Source: Spartobacteria bacterium (GTDB taxonomy: Bacteria; Verrucomicrobiota; Verrucomicrobiia; Chthoniobacterales; Chthoniobacteraceae). Taken from it: a stretch of 64,000 nucleotides of DNA. A program made the translations under genes and the position numbers. The number at the start of each line of letters is the position of its first letter. Position 1 is the first letter of the stretch. The notes under the pieces were generated by a model. The model saw only the letters and a list, made by a program, of their open reading frames with translations. It searched no databases and was not told the DNA's origin. The stretch covers positions 1-64,000 of the forward strand of contig JAJPII010000047.1 in assembly GCA_021324825.1 (NCBI GenBank). The letters are read 5' to 3'. Below are positions 42,833 through 51,800 of this stretch, piece after piece.

Positions 42833-43607
42833 CCGGGGGCTTCTGCTCCTCCTTTTGCTGTTGTGTCTGGCGGGCGGATGCTCGCGCGGGCCGCGCCCGG
42901 AGTTGATCGTGGGGATGAACCTCGAGTCCCCGCCGTTCGAGATGTCCGATACGCAAGGGAACCCCGCGGGCGTCAGCGTGGACCTGGCCAATGCGCTCGG
43001 GACGTATCTCGGGCGGAAGATCGTCATCGAAAACATGCCGTTCAACGGCCTCCTCCCCGCTCTCAAGACGGATAAGATCGACCTCATCCTTTCCTCGATG
43101 ACCGCCACGCCCGAGCGGGCCGAATCCATCGACTTCTCCGACCCGTATTTGAAGACGGGCCTCTGCCTGCTCGTGAACGCGAAGTCCGACATCCGCGGCA
43201 TCCAGGACGCGGACCAGCCCGGCAAGGCCGTTTGCGTAAAGAAAGGGACGACGGGCGCGCTCTACGCCCTAGCCCATATCGCGAAGGCGCAAGTTCTCGT
43301 GCTCGACGGGGAAGCGCCCTGCGTGCTCGAAGTCGTGCAGGGCAAATCGGACGCCTTCATCTACGACCAGATGTCGGTTTACAAAAACTGGCGGGCCAAC
43401 CCGGAGACAACGCGGGCCGTCCTCAAGCCCTTCCAGGTCGAGTCGTGGGCCATCGGCCTGCGCAAAGGCCGCCCCGAGTTGAAGGCGCGGGTCAACGCTT
43501 TCCTCGCCGATTTCCGGGCAAAGAACGGCTTCGAGCAGTTGGGCGACCGCTATCTGAAAGAGCAAAAAGACGCCTTCCGAAAGATGGGCTATCCCTTTTT
43601 CTTTTGA
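42681..43607 (+). CDS. Family 3 solute-binding lipoprotein, start uncertain
   Basis: A periplasmic binding protein of the amino-acid/polar compound type (SBP_bac_3). Blocks: GMNLESPPFEMSDTQGNPAG, GVSVDLANALGTYLG, LLPALKTDKIDLILSSMTAT, ERAESIDFSDPYLKTGLCLL and VKKGTTGALYAL. A lipoprotein signal (GLLLLLLLLCLAGGC, lipobox LAGGC) begins right after the response regulator stop at 42832, but there is no ATG, GTG or TTG in frame just before it. The only ordinary starts are ATG 42681 and 42690, which add about 50 odd residues encoded inside the regulator gene. The true start may be non-standard or the sequence may carry an indel. It may feed a ligand signal to the kinase. Confidence 0.8.
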   Translation: MSAMTKATGNRWRATCRATRTRDSATASAPSAWKSISQPPTRRRRPRRKVDRGLLLLLLLLCLAGGCSRGPRPELIVGMNLESPPFEMSDTQGNPAGVSVDLANALGTYLGRKIVIENMPFNGLLPALKTDKIDLILSSMTATPERAESIDFSDPYLKTGLCLLVNAKSDIRGIQDADQPGKAVCVKKGTTGALYALAHIAKAQVLVLDGEAPCVLEVVQGKSDAFIYDQMSVYKNWRANPETTRAVLKPFQVESWAIGLRKGRPELKARVNAFLADFRAKNGFEQLGDRYLKEQKDAFRKMGYPFFF

Positions 43608-43658
43608 ATGAAGGATTCGAAGCTTGCTGTACACGTATAGCGAGGATAAGTTGCCTCC

Positions 43659-43865
43659 ATGCTTGCCATCCGCCTTGACGCTGACACCGAAAGCCGCCTC
43701 GACCGCCTTGCGAGGAAGACCGGGCGCACCAAGACTTTTTACGCCCGTGAGGCGATCCTCGAACATCTCGAAGACCTGGAGGACATCTATCTTGCCGCCC
43801 GGCGTTTGCGGCGCCCGGCGAGGATTTATTCCGCCCAGGACGTAAAGCGTGGACTGGGTTTATAA
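43659..43865 (+). CDS. RHH-type antitoxin (RelB/DinJ or CopG-like)
   Basis: 68 residues. The N-terminal strand MLAIRLDADTESRLDRLARK followed by TGRTKTFYAREAILEHLEDLED is the ribbon-helix-helix pattern of antitoxins that bind both operator DNA and a toxin. The basic, Arg-rich tail (AARRLRRPARIYS) would wrap the toxin. It overlaps the RelE-type gene by 17 bases. It is expected to neutralise that toxin and repress the operon. Confidence 0.85.
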   Translation: MLAIRLDADTESRLDRLARKTGRTKTFYAREAILEHLEDLEDIYLAARRLRRPARIYSAQDVKRGLGL

Positions 43866-44124
43866 ATTCGACGAACGGGCCTTCAAGGAACTCAAAAAAC
43901 TCGGGCGGCAAGCGCATTGCGACATCCTCGCCTACCTCGACGAACGGATTGCGGGCAATGCCGATCCGCGCCGATTCGGCAAGGGACTTAAGGCGGACCT
44001 GGCCGGGCTGTGGCGTTACCGCGTCGGAGATTACCGCATCCTCTGTCAGATCGAAGATCAGGTACTGCTGGTGCTGGTGGTAGCCGTCGGTCATCGCAAA
44101 GCCATTTACCGCCTCTCTCATTGA
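43849..44124 (+). CDS. RelE/ParE-family toxin
   Basis: 91 residues. The family pattern is clear: YKFDERAFKELKKLGRQAHCDILAYL, then GLKADLAGLWRYRVGDYRIL and VLVVAVGHRKAIYRL. R-Y-R-V-G-D-Y-R and G-H-R-x-x-I-Y are the typical RelE/ParE ends; RelE cleaves mRNA in the ribosome, ParE poisons gyrase. The C-terminal His and Tyr favour RelE. The GTG start at 43849 overlaps the antitoxin gene. A DUF2252 gene starts 3 bases after the stop, so it may be read through. Confidence 0.9.
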   Translation: MDWVYKFDERAFKELKKLGRQAHCDILAYLDERIAGNADPRRFGKGLKADLAGLWRYRVGDYRILCQIEDQVLLVLVVAVGHRKAIYRLSH

Positions 44125-44127
44125 CGC

Positions 44128-45456
44128 ATGTTCAAGTCCTTCGACATCGGCAAAAGGTTCGTCTCCATGGAAGAACGGCGCGCGGCGGGCAAGCAACGCC
44201 GCGAGATAGCGGGCCGCGAGGATCACGGGATATGGACCCCGCCCGCGAATCGCCCGAGCGCCGTCTCGACCATCCTCGCGTCGTCAGCGGGGCGCGTCCC
44301 CGCCTTGCTCCCGATAAAGATGGCGCGGATGGCCGCGTCTCCCTTCGCGTTCTTTCGCGGCGCGGCTCCGGTCATGGCCGCGGACCTCGCGGCTACGCCC
44401 GCGAGCGGCATCCAGGCGCAGCTTTGCGGCGACGCCCATGTCCGGAATCTCGGCGCTTTCGCCGCGCCGGACGGGCATCTGGTTTTCGACATCAACGACT
44501 TCGACGAGACGATTCCCGGCCCCTGGGAATGGGATTTGAAACGGCTCGCCGTCAGCATCCTTCTCGCGGGCCGCGAAGCCGGCGACGACGAGGATGCGTG
44601 CCTCGACGCCGTATGCAGGCTGGCGTTGCGCTACCGGGAAGCGATGCGGCAGTTCGCCCGGATGAAATACGTGGAACTCGCCCGATACGAGATCCGCAGG
44701 CGCTCGGCGAACGCCGCGGTGCGCGCGGTGCTGGATAAAGCCGAGCGCGCCACCCCCGCGAAAATCCTCCGGAAACTGACCGACGGCGGAGAGCGATTCC
44801 ACGACAAGCCGCCGTTGCTCGAACACGTTCCCGAGGAAACGGCGGCCAAAGTCGTGGCGTCGCTCGCGGAATATCGCGACACGCTCAACGCCGGACGCCG
44901 TCGGGTTTTTGACAGCTACCGGCCGGCCGACATCGCCTTCAAGATTGTCGGAACGGGAAGCGTCGGCTCCCGCGACTACGTCGTGCTCTTTTTTGGAAAC
45001 GGGCGGGAGGACCCGCTCTTCCTTCAGATAAAGGAGGAGCTTCCTTCCTGTTACGTCCCGTACCTGCCGGAAGTCCCGCCGTTCGCCCACCAGGGCCGTC
45101 GCGTGGCGGAAGGCCAGCTCAGTATGCAGACAGCCGCGACGGATTTGTTCCTGGGCTGGACGACCATCGACGGAAAAGACTTCCTCGTCCGGCAACTCGC
45201 CGATCACAAGGCCGCCATCGATCCGCTGGAACTCAAGACGCCCGCTCTGTTCGAGTATGCCCGGGTCTGCGGCGAAACTCTCGCAAAGGCGCATGCGCGC
45301 ACGGGCGACGCGGCAGCCATCCAGGGGTATTGCGGCAAGGCGCCGAGGCTCGACAAGGCCATCGCCCGCTTCGCACAGGCGTACGCCGCGCAAACGGAAG
45401 CCGACTACGGGGAATTCACGCGGGCCATCGCGTCCGGGGAGATCAAGGCCGGATGA
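44128..45456 (+). CDS. DUF2252 family protein
   Basis: 442 residues. DUF2252 has a protein-kinase-like/APH-like fold of unknown role. Family blocks: MARMAASPFAFFRGAA, QLCGDAHVRNLGAFAAPDG, VFDINDFDETIPGPWEWDLKRLA near 110-135 (the D-x-N-D-F-D-E core), GSVGSRDYVVLF, LFLQIKEELPSCY, and DFLVRQLADHKAAID. All are intact. No signal peptide. It starts 3 bases after the RelE stop. Confidence 0.9.
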   Translation: MFKSFDIGKRFVSMEERRAAGKQRREIAGREDHGIWTPPANRPSAVSTILASSAGRVPALLPIKMARMAASPFAFFRGAAPVMAADLAATPASGIQAQLCGDAHVRNLGAFAAPDGHLVFDINDFDETIPGPWEWDLKRLAVSILLAGREAGDDEDACLDAVCRLALRYREAMRQFARMKYVELARYEIRRRSANAAVRAVLDKAERATPAKILRKLTDGGERFHDKPPLLEHVPEETAAKVVASLAEYRDTLNAGRRRVFDSYRPADIAFKIVGTGSVGSRDYVVLFFGNGREDPLFLQIKEELPSCYVPYLPEVPPFAHQGRRVAEGQLSMQTAATDLFLGWTTIDGKDFLVRQLADHKAAIDPLELKTPALFEYARVCGETLAKAHARTGDAAAIQGYCGKAPRLDKAIARFAQAYAAQTEADYGEFTRAIASGEIKAG

Positions 45457-45597
45457 ACCGGGCTCACTTGGGCCAGCATCGCGCTCAACCTCGCCGCCTC
45501 CGCTTGCGGCGCGATCATCGGCGCCGAGCGCGAGGTGCGCGAGATCACGCGCGAACACGACCCGTCACGCCCGGCCGCCGGGACTCCACCAGTTTGA
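45457..45597 (+). pseudogene. Possible N-terminal remnant of an MgtC/SapB-type membrane protein
   Basis: Directly after the DUF2252 stop, in the same frame, the translation reads ASIALNLAASACGAIIGAER, resembling the first helix and the G-x-E-R-E turn of MgtC/SapB proteins. It has no start codon and ends after 46 codons, overlapping the convergent phosphatase gene. It is probably a decayed fragment. The match is short. Confidence 0.3.
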
Positions 45598-46251
45598 AAG
45601 CCGCCCGGCGGGAACGTCGGGGATGGCGTGCCCCGATTCGCTGTAGTGCGACGTGTCGTTGAAGAGGGTCAGCCGCGCATGCACCGGATCCTTGAAATCG
45701 ACGATATTCAAAGCGGCGGGATTTTGATCCAGGTTATCGCGGTACCGGCGCGGGTCGAACCCGAGTATCGAACTGAGGAGGAGCCGGATCGTCGCCTTGT
45801 GCGAAACGACGAGAATGTTCGCGGAGGGATGCTCCCGCACGATGTCTATCAGCACGGGCAACGCGCGCGCCGTCACCGCGAGGCCGCTCTCGCCCTCCAG
45901 CGGAGCGAATGTGTACGGGTCTTCATTCCACGCGGCGGCTTCCTCGGGAAACTTCTCTTCCACTTCCCCGCGCGTCATCTGCTCCCAGCGCCCGTGCGAA
46001 ATCTCCCGCAGCCCGGGGCGCGTTTGCACTTCCAGCCCGTGCGGCTCCGCGAGGATGCGGGCCGTCTCGACCGTGCGCCCAAGCGGCGACGCGAACACGG
46101 CGGCGATCCGTTCCCTCGCGAGCCGGCTCGCAAGCCGGCGGGCTTGTTCGCGGCCTTCGTCGGAGAGCGGCACATCCGTCGCGCCGGCGAAACGGTCTTC
46201 CCGCGTAAGAACCGTGGCCCCGTGGCGAATGAGAAAGAGGCGGGTGCTCAC
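45565..46251 (-). CDS. Histidine phosphatase (phosphoglycerate mutase/CobC-like)
   Basis: 228 residues. The phospho-acceptor His is in FLIRHGATVLTREDRFAG at the N-terminus, the Arg/Glu pair in SPLGRTVETARI, GLREISHGRWEQMT gives the family's E-x-x-x-G-x-W-E, and the second His is in NILVVSHKATIRLLL. It may hydrolyse a phosphorylated sugar or a cofactor precursor. GTG 46251 overlaps the stop of the upstream halogenase-like gene (GTGA) and fits the family N-terminus; the frame open further upstream is not conserved. Confidence 0.88.
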   Translation of the reverse strand: MSTRLFLIRHGATVLTREDRFAGATDVPLSDEGREQARRLASRLARERIAAVFASPLGRTVETARILAEPHGLEVQTRPGLREISHGRWEQMTRGEVEEKFPEEAAAWNEDPYTFAPLEGESGLAVTARALPVLIDIVREHPSANILVVSHKATIRLLLSSILGFDPRRYRDNLDQNPAALNIVDFKDPVHARLTLFNDTSHYSESGHAIPDVPAGRLSNWWSPGGRA

Positions 46252-47765
46252 GAGGCGGCCGCCGGCTCCCTTTCCGGCGCGCGGACAGGAGCGGGAACGC
46301 TCAATCCGAGGTTTCTGATTTCGGCCCGCAACCATCTCCCGAGGCCCCGGAAGAACGTTCTGACCGCGCTGACGTCCGGCGCGAATCCGCCGACGAGCAG
46401 CCGCCAGTTCGCATTCCTGTCGCCGTAACAGCCGGCCGCGCGCTTCCTCCGCGCGAGGGCAGAAAGGCGTGCGTTATAAAACCGGAGACAAACCGCGGCG
46501 ATCCTGCCGGGAAAGCCCTGGAAGGGAAACTGCGAGAACTCCGTTTCGGGATCGCGAAAGACCTGCCGCACGGGGCCGAGATGATACGAGGAGACATCCA
46601 GCAGGAACGCCGCGGCCATCAATTCCGCGTCGCCCATATAGTAATACTTGTCCCGATAGATCGCATCGAACCAGGAATGGTAGCAGAAAAGAAACCGCTC
46701 GTTGTAAATCCTGGCGGCCGCGGAAATATCTTCCCCGGCAAGCGAGCGTTCGACGAGGCCCTGGATTCCCCGCGCCGTGAATGCGCAAAAATCGAGTCCC
46801 GGGCTGTAGAGAGGATCGAGGAAACCCGCAGCGTCGCCCACGATGCCCCAGCCGTCGCCCGCGATCTCTTCGCTGAAGTAAGGCAGTGCGGAATAAGCGC
46901 GCACGTCATTCCCGACGAGCCGGGCGTCGCCGAGCAACTCGCGGCCCACCGGATGCGACCGGAAATGCTCCTGCAACCGTCCTGCGAGGGAATCCCCCCG
47001 GGGTGGAGTGAAGAGGCGGCTGTCGTAGACGAGGCCAAGGCTGTAGTCCCCGCCCCGCAGCGGGATGATCCAGCACCACCAGCCGTATCCCATCAGGTGA
47101 TTGGTGGCCCAGGCGCGGCTCGTGCGGCAGGCGCCGGCATAGGAAGGAAATCGCTCGCGCAACGGCGCGCCGTCCCAGTCCTTGACCCCGCTGAAACGTC
47201 CCCAAATGGCATTGATGGGATGCTCCGTCAGCGGACGGTAAAGATTTTTCGCCCGCGCGATCACGGCGGCTCGTCCGCTGGCGTCGATGACCCATTTTGC
47301 CGAAACCGCTTTCCCGCCGATCTCCAGGGTATTCTTCCCCGCGCCGCCAAGATGGACGCCCGTCAGTTTCGCCGGGCGAAGCACTTCGCACCCCGCCTCC
47401 GCCGCGAGCCCGAGAAGATGCGCGTCGAGCAGCGAGCGATCCACCTGAAACCCCGAAAGGCGCGAGTTATAACGCGCGCCCATCTCGACGCACTCCTCGA
47501 AAGGCTGTTCCGGCGAATCGGCGAACCACATCCGCAACCCCTGCTTGGCGAGGTGGCAGTGCCCGAGATAGGTCGAAAGTCCCAGTACCCGGGTCAGGAA
47601 GCAGGAGCTGACCTCCGTGGTCGATTCGCCCACCTTGCGGTCGAACTCCGCGGACTTCTCGACGACGAGAATCTTCAGCGCGGGATTTTTTCGCTTGAGA
47701 AGCAGCGCGGTGGAAGCGCCCGAAAATCCGCCGCCGATGACCGCCACATCACAGGAGATATCCAT
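46248..47765 (-). CDS. Flavin-dependent halogenase-like monooxygenase
   Basis: 505 residues. The FAD loop GGGFSGAS is in the first strand (VAVIGGGFSGASTALLL), then VVEKSAEFDRKVGEST with the GES that follows in halogenases, and a GDAAGFLDPLYSPGLDF block. The WxWxIP signature of flavin-dependent halogenases reads WWCWIIP. Many homologues with this motif are not proven halogenases; polyketide or pigment-linked reductases also belong here. No biosynthetic genes lie around it. ATG 47765 (MDISCDVAVIGGG) is preferred because the Rossmann strand starts there. The stop overlaps the phosphatase start. Confidence 0.85.
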   Translation of the reverse strand: MDISCDVAVIGGGFSGASTALLLKRKNPALKILVVEKSAEFDRKVGESTTEVSSCFLTRVLGLSTYLGHCHLAKQGLRMWFADSPEQPFEECVEMGARYNSRLSGFQVDRSLLDAHLLGLAAEAGCEVLRPAKLTGVHLGGAGKNTLEIGGKAVSAKWVIDASGRAAVIARAKNLYRPLTEHPINAIWGRFSGVKDWDGAPLRERFPSYAGACRTSRAWATNHLMGYGWWCWIIPLRGGDYSLGLVYDSRLFTPPRGDSLAGRLQEHFRSHPVGRELLGDARLVGNDVRAYSALPYFSEEIAGDGWGIVGDAAGFLDPLYSPGLDFCAFTARGIQGLVERSLAGEDISAAARIYNERFLFCYHSWFDAIYRDKYYYMGDAELMAAAFLLDVSSYHLGPVRQVFRDPETEFSQFPFQGFPGRIAAVCLRFYNARLSALARRKRAAGCYGDRNANWRLLVGGFAPDVSAVRTFFRGLGRWLRAEIRNLGLSVPAPVRAPEREPAAAS

Positions 47766-47812
47766 GGGATTTCCGTCTTTACCCCAAAAGGCGGCTGGAA
47801 GCAAAATATCCT

Positions 47813-47841
47813 TTGAAGCGCCCCGCGCGGTGCATTAAGAT
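47813..47841 (+). promoter_or_regulatory. Candidate sigma-70 promoter of tRNA-Asp
   Basis: TTGAAG (47813-47818) and TAAGAT (47836-47841) are spaced by 17 bases, and the -10 end is 12 bases from the tRNA 5' end. Each hexamer matches four of six consensus bases. Pattern matching only. Confidence 0.4.
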
Positions 47842-47853
47842 TGCGCCCTCCTT

Positions 47854-47930
47854 GGAGCCTTAGCTCAATTGGTTAGAGCGCCGCCCTGTCACGGCGGAGG
47901 TTGCGGGTTCGACCCCCGTAGGCTCCGCCA
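47854..47930 (+). tRNA. tRNA-Asp (anticodon GTC)
   Basis: Full cloverleaf: acceptor GGAGCCT/AGGCTCC, D arm GCTC/GAGC, anticodon stem CCGCC/GGCGG with loop CTGTCAC, T stem GCGGG/CCCGT with one G-T pair and loop TTCGACC, discriminator G. The 3' CCA is encoded (77 bases in all), unlike the tRNA-Thr at 6710. Confidence 0.97.
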
Positions 47931-47952
47931 ACTATGCGTCATTACGCATCCC

Positions 47953-48022
47953 TAAAGCGTGTCATGCACTTTTCGCCCGCGCTCCTGAAGCGGCGTCGGC
48001 GCCGTTGCCGCCTGGAGCGGGA
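47953..48022. repeat. Left end and core remnant of the dispersed repeat
   Basis: TAAAGCGTGTCATGCACTTT (47953-47972) matches the left end of the repeats at 54640, 55823 and 58667. A GC-rich core with CGCCTGGAGCGGGAG follows, the latter shared with 54640-54762. The right end is missing, so this copy is truncated by or before the gene at 48027. Confidence 0.6.
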
Positions 48023-48026
48023 GTCT

Positions 48027-48518
48027 CTATGCGTCCTTCACGTAGACGCCGATAAGGGGGCGTGGATACGGCGTGCGCGAGACGAAATCGCTGGCGAAGC
48101 CGAACGTGGTGCGCAGCTCGACGTGGCCCGCATCCCGTCCGCCATAGACGACAACGGCGCCCACGGGAGCCTTCATCGGATTGCTGATGGAGAGCTTCCT
48201 GAAGCCGAATTTGCTGCAAAGCTCTTCGCCGGCCTGCTTTGCCCAGGCGGTGCTGGGCCGTTCCGAGACCAGCCGGGCCGCCACGAGCGCGTCCTTTACG
48301 TAATGCCAGCAGCGCATGGTCGGCTGCGGAAAGGCGCGGGCCGCGGCGATCTGGGCGGCGCGGATCATCCGGGGATCATATTTAAACTGGTCGGAATGAG
48401 GGCCGAAATAGGCCTGCTGGGACTTCGTAAGGGTTTGCGCGCCAGAGGAATCGTAAACATACTCGGAGGCGTGAACCGTGGAGGCTGCGATCAGGAGGGA
48501 GAGGATCAAAGTTTTCAT
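48027..48518 (-). CDS. Secreted CHAP/NlpC-P60-like peptidase candidate
   Basis: 163 residues with a signal peptide (LILSLLIAASTVHA). A Cys in TMRCWHYVKDALVAARLV at the start of a helix and a His in GAVVVYGGRDAGHVELRT on a strand match the Cys/His arrangement of CHAP and NlpC/P60 peptidases, which cut peptidoglycan peptides. A third polar residue is not obvious. The family assignment is from pattern only. A truncated repeat copy lies just beyond its 3' end. Confidence 0.55.
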   Translation of the reverse strand: MKTLILSLLIAASTVHASEYVYDSSGAQTLTKSQQAYFGPHSDQFKYDPRMIRAAQIAAARAFPQPTMRCWHYVKDALVAARLVSERPSTAWAKQAGEELCSKFGFRKLSISNPMKAPVGAVVVYGGRDAGHVELRTTFGFASDFVSRTPYPRPLIGVYVKDA

Positions 48519-48605
48519 TTTTTTATGAAGTGGCTGAAAGTAGGTGGATATATTTATCAGTCAACCACAAATCGTGCCATCCGATAAAATTTTCTGAACA
48601 ATATT

Positions 48606-48806
48606 ATGGATATTCTTGTTAATGGTGAAAACCGTGGGTTTGCCGGCCCAGTGACCGTTGAAGAACTGGTCCTATGGCTCGCTCTTTCCCCCAAGACTGT
48701 CCTTATTGAGCACAACGGCCTGGCGCTCCGCCGCGACGAATGGCCGGGGCGCGCGCTCTCCGAGGGCGACCGCATCGAGATCGTAAGAATCGTGGCCGGC
48801 GGTTAA
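48606..48806 (+). CDS. thiS: Sulfur carrier protein ThiS
   Basis: 66 residues. MDILVNGENRGFAGPVTVEE with the final VRIVAGG shows the beta-grasp fold with the C-terminal Gly-Gly that is adenylated and thiocarboxylated to give sulfur for the thiazole of thiamine. VLIEHNGLALRRDEW is a typical central block. Length is normal. thiG, thiF and thiE are not in the window, so it is isolated. The RND gene follows 48 bases later on the same strand. Confidence 0.88.
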   Translation: MDILVNGENRGFAGPVTVEELVLWLALSPKTVLIEHNGLALRRDEWPGRALSEGDRIEIVRIVAGG

Positions 48807-48854
48807 CCGTGCTTGCCGAGAGCCGGGAACGCTTCGAGATTCGATTTTCTTGCT

Positions 48855-51800
48855 ATGTGGATCGTCCGCCTCGCCCTGCGCAGGCCTTACACGTTTACGG
48901 TGATGGCCATTCTGATCGTGCTCCTGGGCATCGTCACGATCCTGCGGATGGCCACGGATATCTTCCCGTCCATCGACATCCCGGTCGTCAGCGTCATCTG
49001 GAGCTATTCCGGGGTCGCGCCGGAAGAGATGGAGAAGCGTTTCGTAACCGTCTGCGAGCGGGCGATGACGACGACGGTCAACGACATCGAGCACATCGAG
49101 TCGCAGTCGTATAACGGGGTGGCGGTCATCAAGGTCTTCTTCCACGAAGGCGCCAAGGTGGAGGCCGGCGTGGCGCAGGTGACAGCCATCTGCCAGACCT
49201 TGTTGCGCACCATGCCCCCCGGCACGACGCCCCCGCTCATCGTCCAATACAGCGCGTCCAACGTCCCCATCCTGCAGATCGGCATCAGCAGCAAAACCCT
49301 GACCGAACAGCAGCTCTACGACTACGGGCTGAACTTCATCCGCACCCAGCTCGCGACGGTCCAGGGCGCGCAGGTGCCGCTCCCGTACGGCGGCAAAGCG
49401 CGGCAGATCATGGTCGATATCGACCCCAAGCTGCTCTTCTCCAAGGGCCTGACGCCCGCCGATGTCACCACCGCCCTCAGCGCGCAGAACGTCATCCTGC
49501 CGGCGGGCACGGAGAAGATAGGCGACCGCGAATACAACGTGCGCCTGAACAGCAGCCCGGAGGCGATGGAGGCGCTCAACGATCTGCCGATCAAGCAGGT
49601 CAACGGCGCGACGATCTACATGCGGGACGTCGCCCAGGTGCGGGACGGCAACATGGTGCAGACGAACATCGTCGCCCAGAACCGGACGAAATCCGCGCTG
49701 CTGACGGTCCTGAAAGCGGCGAACGCCTCCACCCTCGACATCATCAAGCGGGTCAAGGCGGCGTTGCCCAAGATCAAGGCCACCCTGCCGCCGTCGCTGG
49801 ACCTCACGCAGCTTTTCGACCAGTCGATCTTCGTGCGCGCCTCCATCAACGGCGTGTTGAAGGAAGGCGTCATCGCGGCGGTGCTCACCGCGCTGATGAT
49901 CCTCCTCTTTCTCGGGAGCTGGCGCAGCACGCTCGTCGTGGCGACCTCCATACCGCTCTCGATCCTCTGCTCCATCATCATCATGGGCGCGCTCGGGCAG
50001 ACCTTGAATATCATGACGCTCGGCGGGCTGGCGCTGGCCGTCGGCATCCTCGTCGACGACGCGACGGTCGAGATCGAGAACATCCATCGCAACCTCGCGA
50101 TGCATAAGCCGATGGTGCGCGCCATCCTCGACGGCGCGGCGCAGATCGCCGTCCCCGCGTTCGTTTCGACGCTCTGCATCTGCATCGTATTCGTGCCCAT
50201 CTTTTTCCTTGGCGGCGTGGCGAAGTTCCTCTTCCAGCCGCTCGCGATGGCCGTCATCTTCGCGATGCTCGCCTCCTACTTCCTCTCGCGCACCGTCGTC
50301 CCCACGATGGTTAAATACCTCCTGAAAGAACACGAGCACGAGGGCGAGGAGGAGGCTCGGACATTTTTCGGGCGGCTCCAGCAGCGCTTCGAAAAGGGGT
50401 TCGAGAAACTGCGCGACTCCTACACCGGCGCGCTGCAATGGACGCTCGAGCACAAATCCTTCGCATTTCTGGCGATGGGCGGGCTCGTCCTGCTCTCGCT
50501 CTGCCTCGTGCCGTTTCTCGGGCGCGACTTCTTTCCCGCGGTCGACGCCGGCCAACTCCGCCTGCACGTCCGCGCGCCGGAAGGGATGCGGCTGGAGAGC
50601 ACCGAGCAGCGGTTCTACAAAGTCGGCAGCTTGCTGCGGGAGATCATCCCGCAGGAGGAAATCTATACGATACTGGATAACATCGGCCTGCCGGTCAGCG
50701 GCATCAATCTCGCCTTCGGCGACAGCGCAACCATTAGTTCCGCGGACGGCGAGATACTCGTGGCGCTCAACCCCGAGAACCACAAACCCACCGCGGGCTA
50801 CATGCGCACGTTGCGGGAACGGCTGCACCAGGAGTTCCCCGACATGGGCTTCTATTTCGGCGCGCCGGACATCGTGAGCCAGATTCTCAACTTCGGCCTG
50901 CCAGCGCCCATCGACGTGCAGGTCACCGGGCGCGACCCCGGGAATTACCAGGTGGCGCTACAGATCGAGAAACGCATCGCCGCCATCCCGGGAGCGGTGG
51001 ACGTGCACCTGCACCAGCGCGTCCACGGACCGGACCTGCGGGTGAACGTGGACCGCACGCGCGCGCAACAGATCGGCCTGACGCAAAACGCCGTCGCCAG
51101 TTCCGTGCTCGTCTCGCTCAGTTCCAGCGGGCAGGCTTCGCCGAACTTCTGGCTGAATTTCCAGAACGGCGTCAGCTACAATGTCGCGGTGCAGACGCCG
51201 CAGTATAAAATGGACACGCTCCAGGATTTGAAAAACACGCCCGTCTCCCTGACGTCCGGCGGGACGCCCGAACTGCTTGGCAACGTCGCGGGCATCGAGC
51301 GGCGCGAGTCGCCCGTCATCGTCAATCACTACAACGTCCAACCGGTTTTCGACGTCCTCGCCAGCGCGCAGGATCGCGACCTGGGAGGGATCGCGGCCGA
51401 CATCGAAAAAGTCCTCGAGGACTTCGACCCCAAGCCGGGCCTCGCGCGGAACACCGCCTCTTTCTTCCGCCTCGACTGGGCGCTCGACCGCCTCCACCTT
51501 TTTGAAGTCCCCAAGTCGAAGCTCCCGCGCGGCACGACCCTGACCGAGAGGGGCCAGGTGCAGAGCATGAACAGCTCCTTCGTCGGAATCGGCGGCGGCA
51601 TCCTGTTCGCCATAGTCCTGGTCTATTTCCTCATGGTCGTCAATTTCCAGTCGTGGACCGACCCGTTCATCATCATCACCGCCCTGCCCGGCGCGATGTG
51701 CGGCATCATCTGGATGCTTTTCGCCACGGGCACCACGCTCAGCGTGCCGTCGCTCATGGGGGCGATCATGGCCATCGGCGTGGCGACTTCCAACAGCATC

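Noticed and set aside
48672-50828. A 718-codon frame opposite the RND pump gene
   Set aside because: Rich in Asp, Arg, His and Gln with no domain, opposite a clear efflux transporter.
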